Below the pieces are notes generated by a model. It was given only the letters and a program-made list of their open reading frames with translations, did no database searches and had not been told where the DNA came from. A stretch of 64,000 nt of DNA from Pithys albifrons albifrons (lineage: Eukaryota > Chordata > Aves > Passeriformes > Thamnophilidae): positions 77,957,249 through 78,021,248 of the forward strand of contig NC_092497.1 of assembly GCF_047495875.1 (NCBI RefSeq), in the 5' to 3' direction. This document shows, one piece after another, positions 1 to 13,087 of the stretch (position 1 is the stretch's first letter; each line of letters opens with the position of its first letter). Both the position numbers and the translations under genes were made by a program.

Positions 1-345
1 ACTGAAGACAAGTTAATGAAGAAAGATAATAGGGTTTTATTATGTAGAAGCTTCCACGATCAAACCCAGGGGGTTTGACCACTAGGTCAGGAAGTCTCGG
101 GGTTATTATACCCCTCATTGACATCCAATCAGAACTCGCATTTTCTCTTTAATGCCCACCCAAAAGTTCTGTCAATCTACCCCCTTCGTCATGATGGGGC
201 ATTTGGGCCTTCTCCTGTTGTTTGTCTTCTGTTATCTTGCAGATGTCTGCTCCGAAAAACAGCTTGGCCTTGACAAGGCCTGAAAGCAGCTCCCAGCTCG
301 TGGGAAAGACACTTGTATTCAAATTTAACATCTGAGTAACTCAGC
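1..345 (-). mobile_element. Probable LTR fragment cut by window edge
   Basis: On the minus strand this stretch has the order of an LTR promoter: a CCAAT box (plus-strand ccaatc at 124-129), a TATA-like box (complement of 101-111) and, about 70 bp on, an AATAAA poly(A) signal (complement of 36-41). It is richer in GC and CpG than the DNA to its right. A short minus-strand ORF at 149-331 resembles nothing I recognise and is probably chance. The 3' end of the LTR would lie outside the window, and the 5' boundary near 345 is a guess. Family unknown. Confidence 0.5.
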
Positions 346-3300
346 AGAGACTATAAGATTCTAAAACCTTCTAAAATTACATTAAACTCTTAGGCATCAA
401 CTCTCTCACACCACTCTCCAGTTTCAAATATCCTAAGGTCTTTATCAGTACTTAACTCTAAGCTTGTCCTAGTTGGATAAATACAGATCTCATCTGCACT
501 TGCTGGTTAGACCTTTGATGCTCCATATATTCTGTCTTTATCTTTCAGTCAGCTGAGAAGTGCCTTTTAAAAATGTGTTTTGGTTCTGAACTGAACAAAT
601 ACACATTGTCTATTCAATTGCTGTTAGCAGTGATGACCATCTATCAGCAAGTGAAACAATGACTGCAGTTCTCAAGAGAAGGTAAATTATTCATCTTTTA
701 CCCTACTGTCCTATGCCTCTTCTTCCCTATGGCAGAAGGGCTAGCATGAATATGATTGTATTTAGACAGGTCTTTGCCTTCTGTTTTTGCAGCTTTAAGA
801 CCTCTGCCTGACTTGAGCTTCAATAATAGTCACATAAGCTGCATGTGCTCAAAATGAGATGCCCTTAATATAAGAGTACCAGTAAGTCAAAAAAGAGAAG
901 AGTTTTATTAATATTGGGTAAGTGAAATTCCCCCCAATCTCAAAATGAAATTTGATCACACAAGGCCAACTACAATTTCTACAACACGCCCTGAAGATGG
1001 TATTTCAGTTTTACCACTTATAATGAGCTATAACATCCCAAAGCTTAAATATTGCTGAGAAACAAAGGATAATACTTTTTAATAATATTTTTAATAATTA
1101 AGTACTCTACCATATTTGATGGAGTAAAACAGCAGGAAATATATATATATAATACTTTAAGATGGTTTACAACAGCCTCAAAAATATGTTTAAGGATTAC
1201 TTGTAACATGATTGAAAGATGCTTTCCAGAAGGTCTCCATTGTTCATCAAAGAGGACTAAGAGTGTAGTAAGATTATAGTAATATGACACATTTTTAAAA
1301 GGTATTCCTTCTGTTGTATATATTTTCCACAGTGTGTAATCTTCACAGTCACAAATCATTGTGAGTATCAAGATGAAAATCAGGACTAACTATATCACAT
1401 TGATTTTATTGAGCTTAGGGTATTGCACCTGCTGTGCTTATGAACAAATCATTAAATCACTGTAAATGTGAACAGTGACGACAAAAATGTTTCTCTGTAA
1501 TCCAAATCCTGTTGCAGAGTAGACAGCTGACCACAGTCGGCTTCCCACCCCTTTTGCCTAAGTGAAAGGAAATCAGTGAACGTTCTTCAGAAAATGCAGG
1601 AGTACGTTCAAATAATGGATGTAAAATAGAGCTTAAAGAAAAAAAATAAAAATGATATTACTCTTAACCTCAGTTGGGTGCTTAACCTTTTGTTTAGGCT
1701 GCTGTAGAAGATCTGATGCTGTGTAGTGCAATGGGTACTGTATTTCCTGGTGATACTAATGTTCTGGGGAAAAGTAGATGGGAAGACAGCAGTTGATTAA
1801 AATAATTTTAATTTCCTGCAGGCATGGGATGTTTCTTTGCAACAGCATTTGTATTTGCACCAAAGTGCAAAGTAACATCATTTGAAGCCTTTCTTATATG
1901 TTCAATCTTTCCTTAATTTATATGTGTTATGCAAAACTAATGCCTATTAACTTAGCACAGCAATAGGGACACAAAAGTACTTTTTAATAAGAATATTTGG
2001 TAACATATATTTTTGATACTTTGACAAATGTTAGTGAGAAGTAGCCAATCCCTTCAATTCACACTCACAAGTTTTATTTTAAATATCTAAAATGAATACT
2101 AACATATTTCTCTTCACAAAAATATCTGTTTAATACACTCCCACTAAACTAGTGTCTGGTTTCTAACTGGTTCAACCTTTCTAGTGCTGTGATGCACAAC
2201 TTTGAAATTTTATAAAATATTTTCATAATAAAAAACCATAGGAGGTATGAGTGCCTGAAAGAACCTTTTAGCATGAAAATTAGTATGAATTTACAGACAC
2301 AGATATTTATAATTTTAAAACTAAATTACATTCTTGTGTGAGCTAAAGTTACACTGTGATAATGCATCTGGAAACGGCCTGCTTTCCAACCTGGTTTAGT
2401 ACGAATCATCTAGGGAATAAATAAGATTTCTAAGCCATTTCTGGTTAGCTCATCGTGTTAGACAACACAACACACTTTACAGATAATCTTAGAGATGTTG
2501 AGGACAAGAATAGATGGGATTATTGCAAGTTTGTTGCAAGATTATTGCACTGAAAGAGTAAGCAGTCTTGTATCAAATAAGATACACTTTGTTATACCAG
2601 TATAAATCCCCACTAAATCTGTCTTGGTCTAAAGTTAGAAAGAACAAAGTTCAAACTGAGAGTTAGTTTACATTTCTACCAGTGTAAATGTGGCAGGGAT
2701 CTGTGTTAATTTGTTGAATTTATTCTATACTCAAATCAAAGGTACAGAAGCTATTTAAGCTATTAAATATGCTGTAAAAAGGCCTTTCTATCTCCAATAC
2801 TAGGATAGGTTGAAGAGTAGGACTAATTCAGAGGGATCAAAATTCACTTTCAATCATCAAAAAAATTAAATAAGTGCTTCAAGTTTTCCCATTACTTTTA
2901 TGAGTCTTTCTAAAGGAGAGACTATTTTTATAGCTTTTTTTTTTCAATTAGTTGTGGTTTGTATTTTATTTTGGTTTGGGTTTGTTTGTGGGGTATTTTA
3001 ACATTCATTAATCCCTTTTTCAATAACATTTGTATTTCAATAATACTGTACTTAAATTGTCTATCACACTGTTTAGAATTGCATCATGAGATTAATTAAT
3101 TAATTAATAGGTTCAGCAGAAAAATATTTTTTCCTCTTCAAAAGAAAATGGCTTCACTACCATATTTTCAAAATTGAATGCTTTGGTTTTATAATTAAGA
3201 ATCTGATTAATTTGGGATTACTGGATTGATTCCATTGATCATCAAGAGTTTCATGCTGGCCCTGAAAAGTTTTTGCTTTGTAAATTAAGATTTTTTTTTT

Positions 3301-5740
3301 AATCTCAAACCACCAAGAAAAAAATTCTATTATTTTTATACAAGGTTTCTTTCACTTTCTTTTTGAGAGTGGATTTATTCTGAGTTTTCCCAAAACATTC
3401 TTAAATGGGTATTTAATCTGCCAAAATGTTTCATATGGTTTTAACCTATAATTTTGCTGCATTGAAATCAATGAAATTCTATTAGGAATTAATAACTAGG
3501 TTATTCTAATTAAAACAAACTAAATCCAGGTAAGGGTTAATCTCCTGAAGCTGAGCAGAACTTCATACATCTTTGCTGTGCTACTATACCTTTCACATAT
3601 TGGTGCTACTGCATCTTGTTTTAGTTGACTGACATGTTTTCCTTTATGGCATTTATATTCACTCACAATTTTTTCCGTCAACAAATTCTGTTCAGAATTT
3701 TCACTCTGAGCACACTTGAAACGTGATAGTCATCCAAACTGAACACTAAATTTTGTGTCTCAGATTCTTAATATAAATTTGCCATTAGTGTGGTTTACTT
3801 GGACTTTATTATCTTTTACCCTTGTAAAAGGACTTGGAGTACCCTCAAAACTAAAAACAATAGAATAATCTGCTTGTGTCTCTTGAGTGCCATTGGTCTC
3901 TGTTGGTTGGTTCTAGTTGCTGTGGTTTTGCATTTATAGGACAAAGTGCTTACAAGAATAGCAGCATTATAAAACTTAATGAGTCAAAAATATCAGAGAG
4001 GTCTGATCACCACATAAAATCCCACCTTTGGGATTATGTTGATGACTGAAATAATTACCTTGGGTTTTTATTGTAACTATGCTTCAGCTGAAAAAAAGAA
4101 GTCACTTTTCCCCATTAATATAGGCTTCAGTAAAGTAGGTCAATGAAATGTTTTAAATAATTAAGAAATACTTGGATATTTTCACCATGTAAAATTCATT
4201 TGAAACAAAGGTAGATTTAAAGTAACCAGTGCATTCTTTAACATTTGTGATACTTCCTAACTAAGAAAGCAGAAATAATTTTAGAAGTCCTATTTTCAGT
4301 ATTTTCAAATGCTCTTACATTAAAAATGCTGAGAATCTTAAAAACTCCAGGTATGTTCTTTAGAAGACACTCATCTTTCTGTGACTTTGTGTAATGCTTA
4401 TAAAAGTATAATATTATCTCAATAAAATCACAAGTGAAAGTGAAGACTTGCAATCCACAACAACCTACTGTGGTACAACAGTACTTTCTGTCCTTCTCGC
4501 CATACCTGCCACACCTGTGGAATGAGTTGCACTAAATGAGGACTCAAGACAGCAGTGTTTGAATTTGGAGACCTAGTCTACACAGTTGCAATTCAAAAAA
4601 TATCTGTGTAGTTCTGTCAGTAACAAGCAGCTTGTTAAGCTGCATTGCTGACTTCTAATGATGGTTAAAAAAAAAAAAAAGAAGGCCAGAGAAACAAAAG
4701 CAAACAAGAAACCCAGGAAAACTTCACCTCTGACTTCTTCAGTCCTAAGTGATCAATAGAGAATAGATAATTTGTCAGGAACACATTGTGAAGCTCAAAT
4801 TAGCACAAAGTTCAAGTTAGAGAAAGTACAAATGATTTTTCCTTCTGATAAAGACTGATTCCTTCAGGTCATCAATGAGGTTTCTCAGTATCTGAGTTCT
4901 TAGTTTAACAGTCTTATTCTGTCTGACACTATGCCATGTGGAAAACCTATTTTTCTGTAGGGAAAGTTTGCCTTGGTAAATTTACTTATGTTTAGAAGTT
5001 TTCAAATACACTACAAAACTCCTCATAATATAATTAAGATAAATGTGGATCAAATTCTAAGGATTTAAAAACTAGATTATTTGATAACAAAATTTCTTTT
5101 TTATTTCATAGTTTTTTGTCCCAGCATATCTCAAAAAGATTTTAACATTAAGTAGCACAACTAAAGAAAACATGAGGTTAAACAATTTTCATGAATAAAT
5201 GCCTTTGAGTATTCCAGTTCAAATCCCTTGTAAATCAATGGAATTAAAAGTCTTTGTAAAATAATGTTTTATTCATTCACCATTTATTCAACAGGGGAGT
5301 CTGACATCATTGCCTATCACGGCAGATCATTGCAATCATTTGCTAAAGGGAAATTCTTTGTGTTTCATCTGTTGTGTGCTTCAATGAAATTTCAGTAAAA
5401 AACCCCCACAAATAACAGAAGCAAGGCAAAGAAAATACATAGGTATTGTATGATTAAAAACATTAGGGTGTTCTTCATTTTCTGCTGAGTGCTCATCCTT
5501 CCGCAGTCTAGATAGGAAGAAATAAACTTTTGTAAAGAGCATTCTCTCTTTCTTCCTCATGTCCTTGTGAAAATGTACCCTGTTGGGCTAAATTATGCAC
5601 CTCAGAAACATGGTGGCTCATAGACATTAAATAAGGACCTCTTAGAATTGTAGGGCTTGGATTCCCCACATAGTTATTTAATGCTAAGCATGTTTGATCT
5701 AGAGCAGAAGGATAATTTCCACATAGCTATGACTCCCTAT
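346..5740. other. AT-rich unique DNA, no gene seen
   Basis: No exon, RNA gene or recognisable transposon was found. Small simple repeats are present: an AT dinucleotide run at 1139-1150, an ATTA run at 3091-3108 and an A-run near 4668-4681. The ORFs in it (for example 1045-1371 and 4238-4453, minus) are short, AT-driven and match no known family. Confidence 0.6.
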
Positions 5741-5745
5741 GCCTC

Positions 5746-6372
5746 TGTCCTAGTTCAGCAGGAGGGACCAGCTAACCCTGTGTGGGGGTGATCAAAGCTG
5801 TGTATTCTACCCCCTCTATTCATTCCCCAAGGTCAATGGGCCATTAGCAGCAGCTGCCCAGGGAGCCATTATCACCTTCACACCCAGCCTGAGGGGGCGG
5901 AGCTGCTAATGGGCCATCAACAGCTCAACACCCCCCTGGCTCCCAGAGTTAATCACCCATTGTGTGAGTCCCCGCCCAGGGGGAGGGACTGGGTGCTCCC
6001 TGAGGGTACATAAGTGGTGGGTAAGAAGACCTTGGGAACTTCTCGTCGGATCCAGAGCAGCAGCAGGACCTTGACAGGAGGAGATCCCCGCTCTCGCCCA
6101 GACCACAGCCCTCGCCTGCATCAACAGGTTTTTCTTTTCCTTTTGCTCTGGACTTGGGGGAACCACAGGGGCTCGGCACAAGGGCAAACAAACCCCCTTG
6201 GGTTTGTGCCCCAGGACACTGGGTTATACTGCTGGGGTTTTGTGAGTTGAAAGCAATTTCCCTTGTGTGTCAGTGTTGTTATTGTAATATTATTATTAAA
6301 TTTTAGCTCTGACTTATAATCTCTCTCATGGTGAGTTCATTTCCCCTGCTGGTTCACCTTTAAACCAGCACA
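5746..6372 (+). mobile_element. Solo LTR, family A copy 1 (young subfamily)
   Basis: Complete solo LTR of 627 bp, from tgtcctagttcagcagg to aaaccagcaca, with TG...CA ends. A perfect 5-bp target duplication, gcctc, lies at 5741-5745 and 6373-6377. There is no internal retroviral sequence, so it is a product of LTR-LTR recombination. A TATA-like stretch lies near 6005 and an ATTAAA-type poly(A) signal near 6295. By eye it is about 97 percent identical to copy 5 (42101-42728), which suggests recent activity. The 5-bp duplication and termini fit an avian ERVL-like group, but that is inference. ORFs inside it, such as 5906-6187, are LTR sequence and not genes. Confidence 0.93.
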
Positions 6373-6377
6373 GCCTC

Positions 6378-8477
6378 TGATGAAAATAGAACAGAGGATT
6401 CTACAAGCACTGTAGAATACACTAGACTTAAACTTGACTTAATCTTACAACAAAACCCACTAGTTTCTAATTTGTGCAGCAGACCAAATGCAGAATGTTA
6501 CGACAAAGTAAATTGCTTCCAAAATAATTCAGTAGTAGGACAATCTCTTGATGTAGCTGGCTAGTTGACAATTGAATACATATGGTGATAGCATAAAAAA
6601 TGACATGAAGCAAGCAGGGTTTGAGACTAGTTGAATGACACTAAGTGCTTGAAATAAGGTTCTACCACAGGAGATAGCCTGCGGGGGGCAGAAGTCCCCC
6701 ATAACTGACCCTTTGTGCTGCAGTGAGCACCCTAACATACACAGGGTAGCTCTTCCATATGAATGGCTGCACCAAGCTGACATTTCTCTTCCTACAAGTG
6801 AACTAGAAAAGGGTAGAAATGCAAAGATAGAAAGAATACAGTTGGGAAGTTCTCACTGTAGATGAAAAAAAAAAGCCAAACTAAACTGGTTTTACAAGGT
6901 ACTTATACTTCTGTATCTTACTGGGGAAAAAAACCTAAATGGGTCACTGTGCAAATAGACTCCAAATTCCATCATATATTACACTCAGCTAAAATTAACA
7001 TACTGGTTTAGAGATTCATTCAATGCTGCTGTAGCAGAAATTTGAATCTGAGTCAGATTTAATGCTTTTTACAGGGTTCTGGGATAACAATAATTTTTAT
7101 TTACCACTGACCTTTAAAACTCTTGCTTTATTTAGAAATCTCTTGTATCAAATCTGTTTATTTTAAGACTGTATTTAGAGCTTTCTTGCAGTTATAGAGA
7201 GTAAAATAGCATTGCAGGCCTACTCTTTTTCAAAAAAACTATGATGAATAAATTGAATATTCTATGTTAGTGAAAACAATGTTTAGCAAACAGTCATAAT
7301 ACATGTAAGATTTAGAAGCATTTTTGTGTTTTTCAAAATGTACAATCAAAACTAGAGGTAATTTTCTTTCATGTCACAAGTTTTTTTCAATCTTTCTTTT
7401 ATTTATTTATTCCTCAATCCATCCTATAATACATACTTACAATAAATATTTATAAACTTTGAATTTCACTGAAGTTTAATCTTAAATTAAAAATAATTCT
7501 GATTTGAAAAAATACTCAAAACAGAGTATAAGTTGCATTGATTTATAGTGTTAGATAAAGAGAAAAAAAATGAAAAGTGAAGAAAAATTTTGAAATACCT
7601 TCTGCAGCTAAGAAAATTAGCAATCTTAATCTAATCTTTAAGCAGATAATGGATAGTGTGAGAAAAATACGCTAGTGACAGATCTGTCTCATCAGCCAAG
7701 CATACAAATCGAACATTGGGTAGATTTCATTGCTATTTTCTCTCACCATTTCTAAAAATCACAGTTAAACCCACAGTGCTTTACTCTAATATCCATTTAG
7801 ACCAGTCTTCTTTTTTACTAAAGGAAGCCCCAGGTCTTCTAAAAATAAAACTAGCAACTGAGAATCTGCTAATGCATCACTGCCCTCATACATAGTTGTA
7901 TGCACAGCTTTATTAAGTGGAAAGAATATGATTTTGAGTTATGAAGTATTGGCTTGCTTTGTATAACAAACTAGCACAATAGTTAACTCTGCCAGATCTT
8001 CAGTTTGCACTAGCAGGGGCTTATTATGTTTGCAGAAACCTGACAAGGGTTGCTGACATTGTGCCTCGCCCCATAGATCTGTACCACTTCATGTTCCCAT
8101 ATTAGATATGCTTAAGAAATACATTATATACATTTGCTCTAGAATTGTGGTTAAACTTGAAAAACTAAGTAGCCATGCAATTTCCAGGCAAGCATTGCTA
8201 TTCTGATGCTGATCTGTAGCTCAAGGGAGTGAGAGTCAGTGCACTTAACATAAATGGGTAGAGGTATGAACACTGAAATATCCAAAATTCTAAATCTGGC
8301 TGTTGGTTTCTCCTCTTAATTCAGTAACAATAAATAAGACATAGTATTTTTCCTTTACTGCTCTTGTGTCAAACTGATAACAAGCTTAAGAGAGAAAACA
8401 ACAAATATTGATTAGAATAATTTATTTATAATGAACAGCTGTGCTTATCCGCACCAAAACAAGGACTAGAGACATGT
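6378..8477. other. AT-rich unique DNA, no gene seen
   Basis: Unique-looking sequence between two family A LTRs. I see no exon, RNA gene or repeat with recognisable ends. The minus ORF at 6529-6783 has no recognisable family features. Confidence 0.55.
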
Positions 8478-8482
8478 ATGGC

Positions 8483-9209
8483 TGTGCTGGCTTAATGGTA
8501 AACCAGCAAGAGAAATGAATTCAACACAAAAGAGATTATAAGTCAGAGTTACAATTTAATAAAAATATTACAATAAATGCAATGACACAAAGAGAAATTG
8601 GTTTTAACCCACAAACCCCAGAACTATAACCCAGCACCTTGGGGCACAAGCAGAATGGTGTGTGCTAGCCCTTGTGCTGAAACCCATGTAGTCCTCCTGA
8701 GTCCAAAGTAAAAGCAAATGAGAAACCTCTTGGTGCAGATGATGGTCGCAGTGTGGTCGAGAGAGGTGGTCACAGTCCTGTCGAGGTTCTGGTCCTCCTC
8801 TGGATCCAACGAGTGGCCCCCAAATCCCAAAACCCTCAAGATTATATCCCCTAAGGTCCAGGTGGGACTGCCCAGTACCTGCCCCAGGGCAGGGAATTAC
8901 ACAATGAGTGATCTGACCCTGTGAGTCATAAGGTATCTTGGAATCATTGGTGGCCCATTAGCAGACATGACACCTCAGGCTGGTTGTGGAGGTGCTAATG
9001 ACTTCCTGGAAGGGAGTTATCACAGCTCTTATCTCACAGGTATCTTTCACACCCAGCTCATACCCTGAGGGTTTGGGTGTGCCCTGGGCAGGTACTGCAA
9101 ATGGTCCATTGTTAACAGTTCTTGGAAAATGGCATAGAGAGTTTAGAATAAACAGCTTTGCTCACAGCCATATGGTGATAAACTGGTCCTGGCTTCCTGA
9201 ACTAGGACA
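8483..9209 (-). mobile_element. Solo LTR, family A copy 2 (older subfamily)
   Basis: Complete solo LTR of about 727 bp in minus orientation. The plus strand starts tgtgctgg and ends ctaggaca. The flanks atggc (8478-8482) and atgac (9210-9214) match at 4 of 5 positions, an aged target duplication. Unlike copies 1 and 5 it keeps an extra internal block containing 'ttccaggaagtcattagc' on the minus strand, as in copies 3 and 4. ORFs at 8624-8839, 8718-8924 and 8986-9213 all lie inside the LTR and are not genes. Confidence 0.9.
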
Positions 9210-9214
9210 ATGAC

Positions 9215-10256
9215 AATGTAAGCAGTCATTGAAACACACCATCTGGAATAGGAAACTCATTAAATTTTTTTTTTCAGAGGAAGGCAAATCAAACTATGAA
9301 TACACAAATTACATTTGCCTATTTAGTACCTATATTTTCTCTTACATCACTTATAAATGCCAATATTTGTTCTTGTTATGTCAATTTGCTGTGTTTTCAC
9401 TAGTAAAAGTGGCAGGTTGAACAAATAAATAGGAATTACAACTGACCATGTTTCAAAATGATGGATAACTGAAATAACTTCTAATAAGGAAAAATGCAAT
9501 ATTTTTTGAAATTCAACTGCTTATATTTGGAAAAGAAGGTATACCATGCTTTCAAATATAAGCAAGAAATCCCTTCCTTTTTGTTCTGTAAACAAGATTT
9601 TATCATGAATTTCCTTTTGTTCGTTTAGTCTACTTTAAATTATGGTATCTATAAATATTTTATCAGTACCTGATGAAAGAACAGGAAAGGCCAATAAAAT
9701 ATATCCACTGGGGAAATATGTCTACTAGCAGATGAAATGGCAATTCCAGCTTCTGTGTGATATGACAGTTAGAATAATCCCTTTTGGAAAAAAATCTTAA
9801 TCTACAAATCTGATAAGGCTGCAACAAATATCTAGTAGCAGTAGAGGGGGCTGGTGGATGGTGGGAAAAGCATCTGCAACTCCCTGATAAAGTGTCAGTG
9901 GCTGTAGACATCTTCTTCCAAAGAAAATGACATTGGAAGTATCCCTGCTGTGTAAGGGTAAGTTAGGGGAAATGTCAGTTTTGTTTTGTTTACAGACCGT
10001 GACCCTGTTTGATGCTCTATGTGAACAGAAGTCTGCTTAGAGTCAGGAAATCACAGTATTAAAAATGTGGTTCAACAGAACATGACTCTATAGTTGTTCA
10101 CTAAACTCCAGTATTAAGGCCTCTTCCCCCATCCATTATGTAGCTGCAGTGGTGACCAATGGTTACAGCCATCATCTCTGGTGACTTATTTCAGCTTACA
10201 TTGATTTTGAGATATCCTCAGACTTCTTGTTGACTAAGAATTCCTAATGATTTTTA
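9215..10256. other. Unique AT-rich DNA, no gene seen
   Basis: No repeat or exon was recognised between the family A and family C LTRs. The ORF at 9663-9911 (minus) shows no domain. Confidence 0.5.
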
Positions 10257-10261
10257 ACAAG

Positions 10262-10877
10262 TGTCTTGGGTTGAGCTGACAAAATGCCAACTGTCCAAAA
10301 CAGAATGAAAACTTCCCTCTCTCTCCCACCGAGAAAGGGGAGAAAAGAAAAAGACTGGAAACTGATAACAGGTTTAAACCTAAACTATATATATATATAT
10401 ATATATACAGAAAAAGAGAAAATTAAAAGAAAACTACTATAATACACTTACACAAATTAGAAATAACAAGAAATAACTCCCCACTCCCTACTGAACAGAA
10501 ATCCCACTATTCTAACTACCAATCACTCTGGAGAACTTAATTCCCCAGCGATAAACTCAAGCAGAGAGAAAGACTAAGAATAAACATTTTCCTTCCCTAA
10601 GATAACATGGTGGTAAGCTGGTGCTCTGAGTCTGGTTCTCCTGCCCCTCCCAGGATGGCACAGTGAGTCTTTCTGGGACTAAGGCAAAGACCAAAATAGA
10701 CAGAAGTTCCTCCTCTCTCTCTTTTTAAACTTCTTGACACTTCTTGATGATGTCAAATGATATGAAATACTTCTTTTGTTGCTGAAGTCAGGTGATGCTT
10801 GTTTCTTCTAATCTATGTCCTATCCTTTGGGCCTGCTAAATTGAGGCCTGGTTGAAACTAAAGCCAAAACTACCACA
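10262..10877 (-). mobile_element. Solo LTR, family C copy 1
   Basis: The plus strand runs from tgtcttgggttgagctgac to aaactaccaca. It aligns along its length with 35669-36229 in the same orientation and with 16470-17045 in the opposite orientation. Shared blocks include 'acaagaaataa', 'cagagagaaa' and 'ttccctaagataacatg'. A (TA)11 run at 10386-10407 has expanded inside it. The flanks (acaag and acctg) no longer give a clean target duplication. No internal retroviral sequence is attached. Confidence 0.85.
10386..10407. repeat. (TA)11 microsatellite
   Basis: Uninterrupted TA dinucleotide run inside LTR C1. It is absent at this length from C2 and C3, so it expanded after insertion. Confidence 0.9.
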
Positions 10878-10882
10878 ACCTG

Positions 10883-12485
10883 CTTCTTAAAAATTGGAAA
10901 GGCCAAAAGGTCTTCCTTGGAAAGTATGTTATTTAAAGTCTCATCCAGCTGCAGCTTCTGGCAACAGCCCTGCAGGCAAGTTGATGTACATGTTAATTAC
11001 ACATTAGTTATGGGCATCAGAGGTTCATCACATTGTCCTGGAAATATGTAAATATCAAAAATACCATGGGTGTCATGATAATCTCCCAGGCAGCATCAAA
11101 ATATTCTGTATCTCAGATCTGAATGAGAGTCAGAGCCACATGTTAATTTTCCCCCAGTCCAAGAGACAGAAGTACAAATAAGGACACTGGAGACTCTGGA
11201 CTAGCACTGTAGTATATATATGATCTGTATGGGTCTAACATGCATGACACAACATAACAAATATGCTTACAGTAAATCATAGGTTAAGGCTTATGTACTT
11301 GTGTTGTTTAAAACAATTGCTGATGCAATAGTTACAATTATTCCTATTTTTTTTTTAAAAATCAATGTCATTAAAACACATGATTAAGTTTGTAAGAGGA
11401 TGAGAAAGGCTTTATCCTCTTTATAAAATCCAATTCCACCATGGATATTTTGGCTTGACTATTAAAGCAGTTCTGAATTTTTATGGTTTATGTCTACACT
11501 CCATTAATATATATTTTTCAGCATCATATAAATTATTGTATAATGACTGACTTAATCCAGGAAGTTTTAATTTTTAAAGATTAAGTAAAAATAGAAGTTC
11601 TGGATGTCCAAATATATGCAGATAACACCATACTAAAACAGAAAGAGAAGCGAGACAGTTGATGTTATGAAATACAGCTGTAGGTGCTGAAAAGGACTCA
11701 AAAATGGAGAGGAAGAAGTAGGTCTAAGAAAATAATTCCAGTTCGTCAAAGTAAGTACGTTTTTCATCTAAAGATAGGGTTAATTAACAGAAGAAACAGA
11801 AGTCATTATGGATAGCCAATTAGAAGGTAGCATAATAGAACAGCTAAAAAGCACTCTCTGGCTTTAAAATAATGCTAATATTTACCCTATGTGCATTGAT
11901 CTAGATTTCCATATAGGTTAAAGGCTGAAAGGTAGGATATAAAACTCTCTGTGATGCATGGCAGGGAACACTAATGTCAGATTTTGCAAATGGACTTGGC
12001 ATATGCATCCCTCTAGTAAGGCCAGATTCATAACTGGGATGCAATGTGCTCTATGTAATCCAAATTTGAAGGAGACAATTTAAATGCTTTTCTATGGAGT
12101 CTTAACTATGTTTCAGTCACACTTCTACTTCCCATTCATGAACTCTGATAAACTCTAGGACAATACAAACCTTGCATTTCCTCAAAAAATGGGAATTTAA
12201 TAGACATTATATATTTCATTGGCACTTCCTCTATTCTCTTGGAGCAGCCAAAGATACCAGGATTGTTCTGGGACTTCCTTTGGTGTTTTTCTTGGCTCAA
12301 TATATTTTCACATTCCTCAGAGAAGGTGATCCAACCCTTAAACACTGTCCTTCATAATTTCACAATATGTATCTTTCTCTTTGGAGTGCTGTCAAATAAG
12401 GGGACATAAGAAGAAATGTTTTAAACAAAAATGTAAAAATATGATTTTATGGATTTACTTTATTCTGTAAAGAAAGTACTATTGC
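10883..12485. other. Unique AT-rich DNA, no gene seen
   Basis: No recognisable repeat, RNA gene or exon. The two overlapping ORFs at 12136-12345 (minus) and 12172-12357 (plus) mirror each other and have no domain. Confidence 0.5.
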
Positions 12486-12626
12486 CTTAGGAATTAAAAT
12501 ATTAAATAATTCAATATTAAAATCTTTAACAAAGGCAGTTTTATTTTCTTATCTGAGCCATGAATCTTAGGAATTAAAATATTATATCCTTCAATATTAA
12601 AACGTTTAATAAGGGCACTTTTTTAT
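12486..12626. repeat. Diverged local tandem duplication (period 80)
   Basis: A unit starting cttaggaattaaaatatta at 12486 recurs at 12566. About 60 bp of each unit is alignable (shared 'ttcaatattaaaa', then 'gtttaa' or 'ctttaa', then 'gggca' or 'aggca'). It is an old segmental duplication in AT-rich DNA, not a microsatellite. Confidence 0.8.
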
Positions 12627-12671
12627 GGTCTGCAGTGTGAATCTCATATACAGAAGAGGCAAAATTGATCC

Positions 12672-13087
12672 TGTTGCCTTAAAAGTCTGTAAAAAAGACT
12701 CCAAGCCAACTTTTAGTAGGAGATAAGATAAGGGGTAGTTACTTTTAATGAGCAATCTGGTTCATCCAGGAATACATAGATGCATGTGTGTGCAAGCTTT
12801 GATTTCCATAGCTTTTATAATATAATCTATCCAATCACTACTTTACACATGTCCAGTTCCACCTCTATCCCCTCCCAGTCCCCACCTCCTGTGGAATTGG
12901 GGCTGGGGTCATCGAGACCCTCTGTCTTCATCATCTCCTCTTCTTCAGCACACGAAGGTTTCCTGAACGTTTTCCAGTGTTCTGGGGCACTTCGCTTCAT
13001 GCTTATGTTTCCTTCTGATATTCTTCAATCTTGTACCTGGAGAAAGAGACTAAACAGCTACAAATCTTAGCTGCCTGTTCTGGAACA
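12672..13087 (-). mobile_element. LTR, family G copy 1
   Basis: Read on the minus strand it starts tgttccagaacaggcagc and ends ttaaggcaaca. It carries a CCAAT box (plus-strand ccaat near 12830), a TATA-like box (plus-strand 'cttttataatata' near 12812-12824) and an ATTAAA signal. The region after the promoter ('cccttatcttatctcctact', 'ggcttggagtcttttt') is nearly the same as 61730-61810 on the plus strand, so both belong to one family. The flanks show no clear target duplication. The plus ORF at 12780-13070 is a shadow of this LTR. Confidence 0.75.

Noticed and set aside
5906..6250. Overlapping ORFs on both strands that recur at 42167-42556
   Set aside because: They recur only because LTR copies A1 and A5 are nearly identical; open frames on both strands reflect GC-rich LTR sequence.
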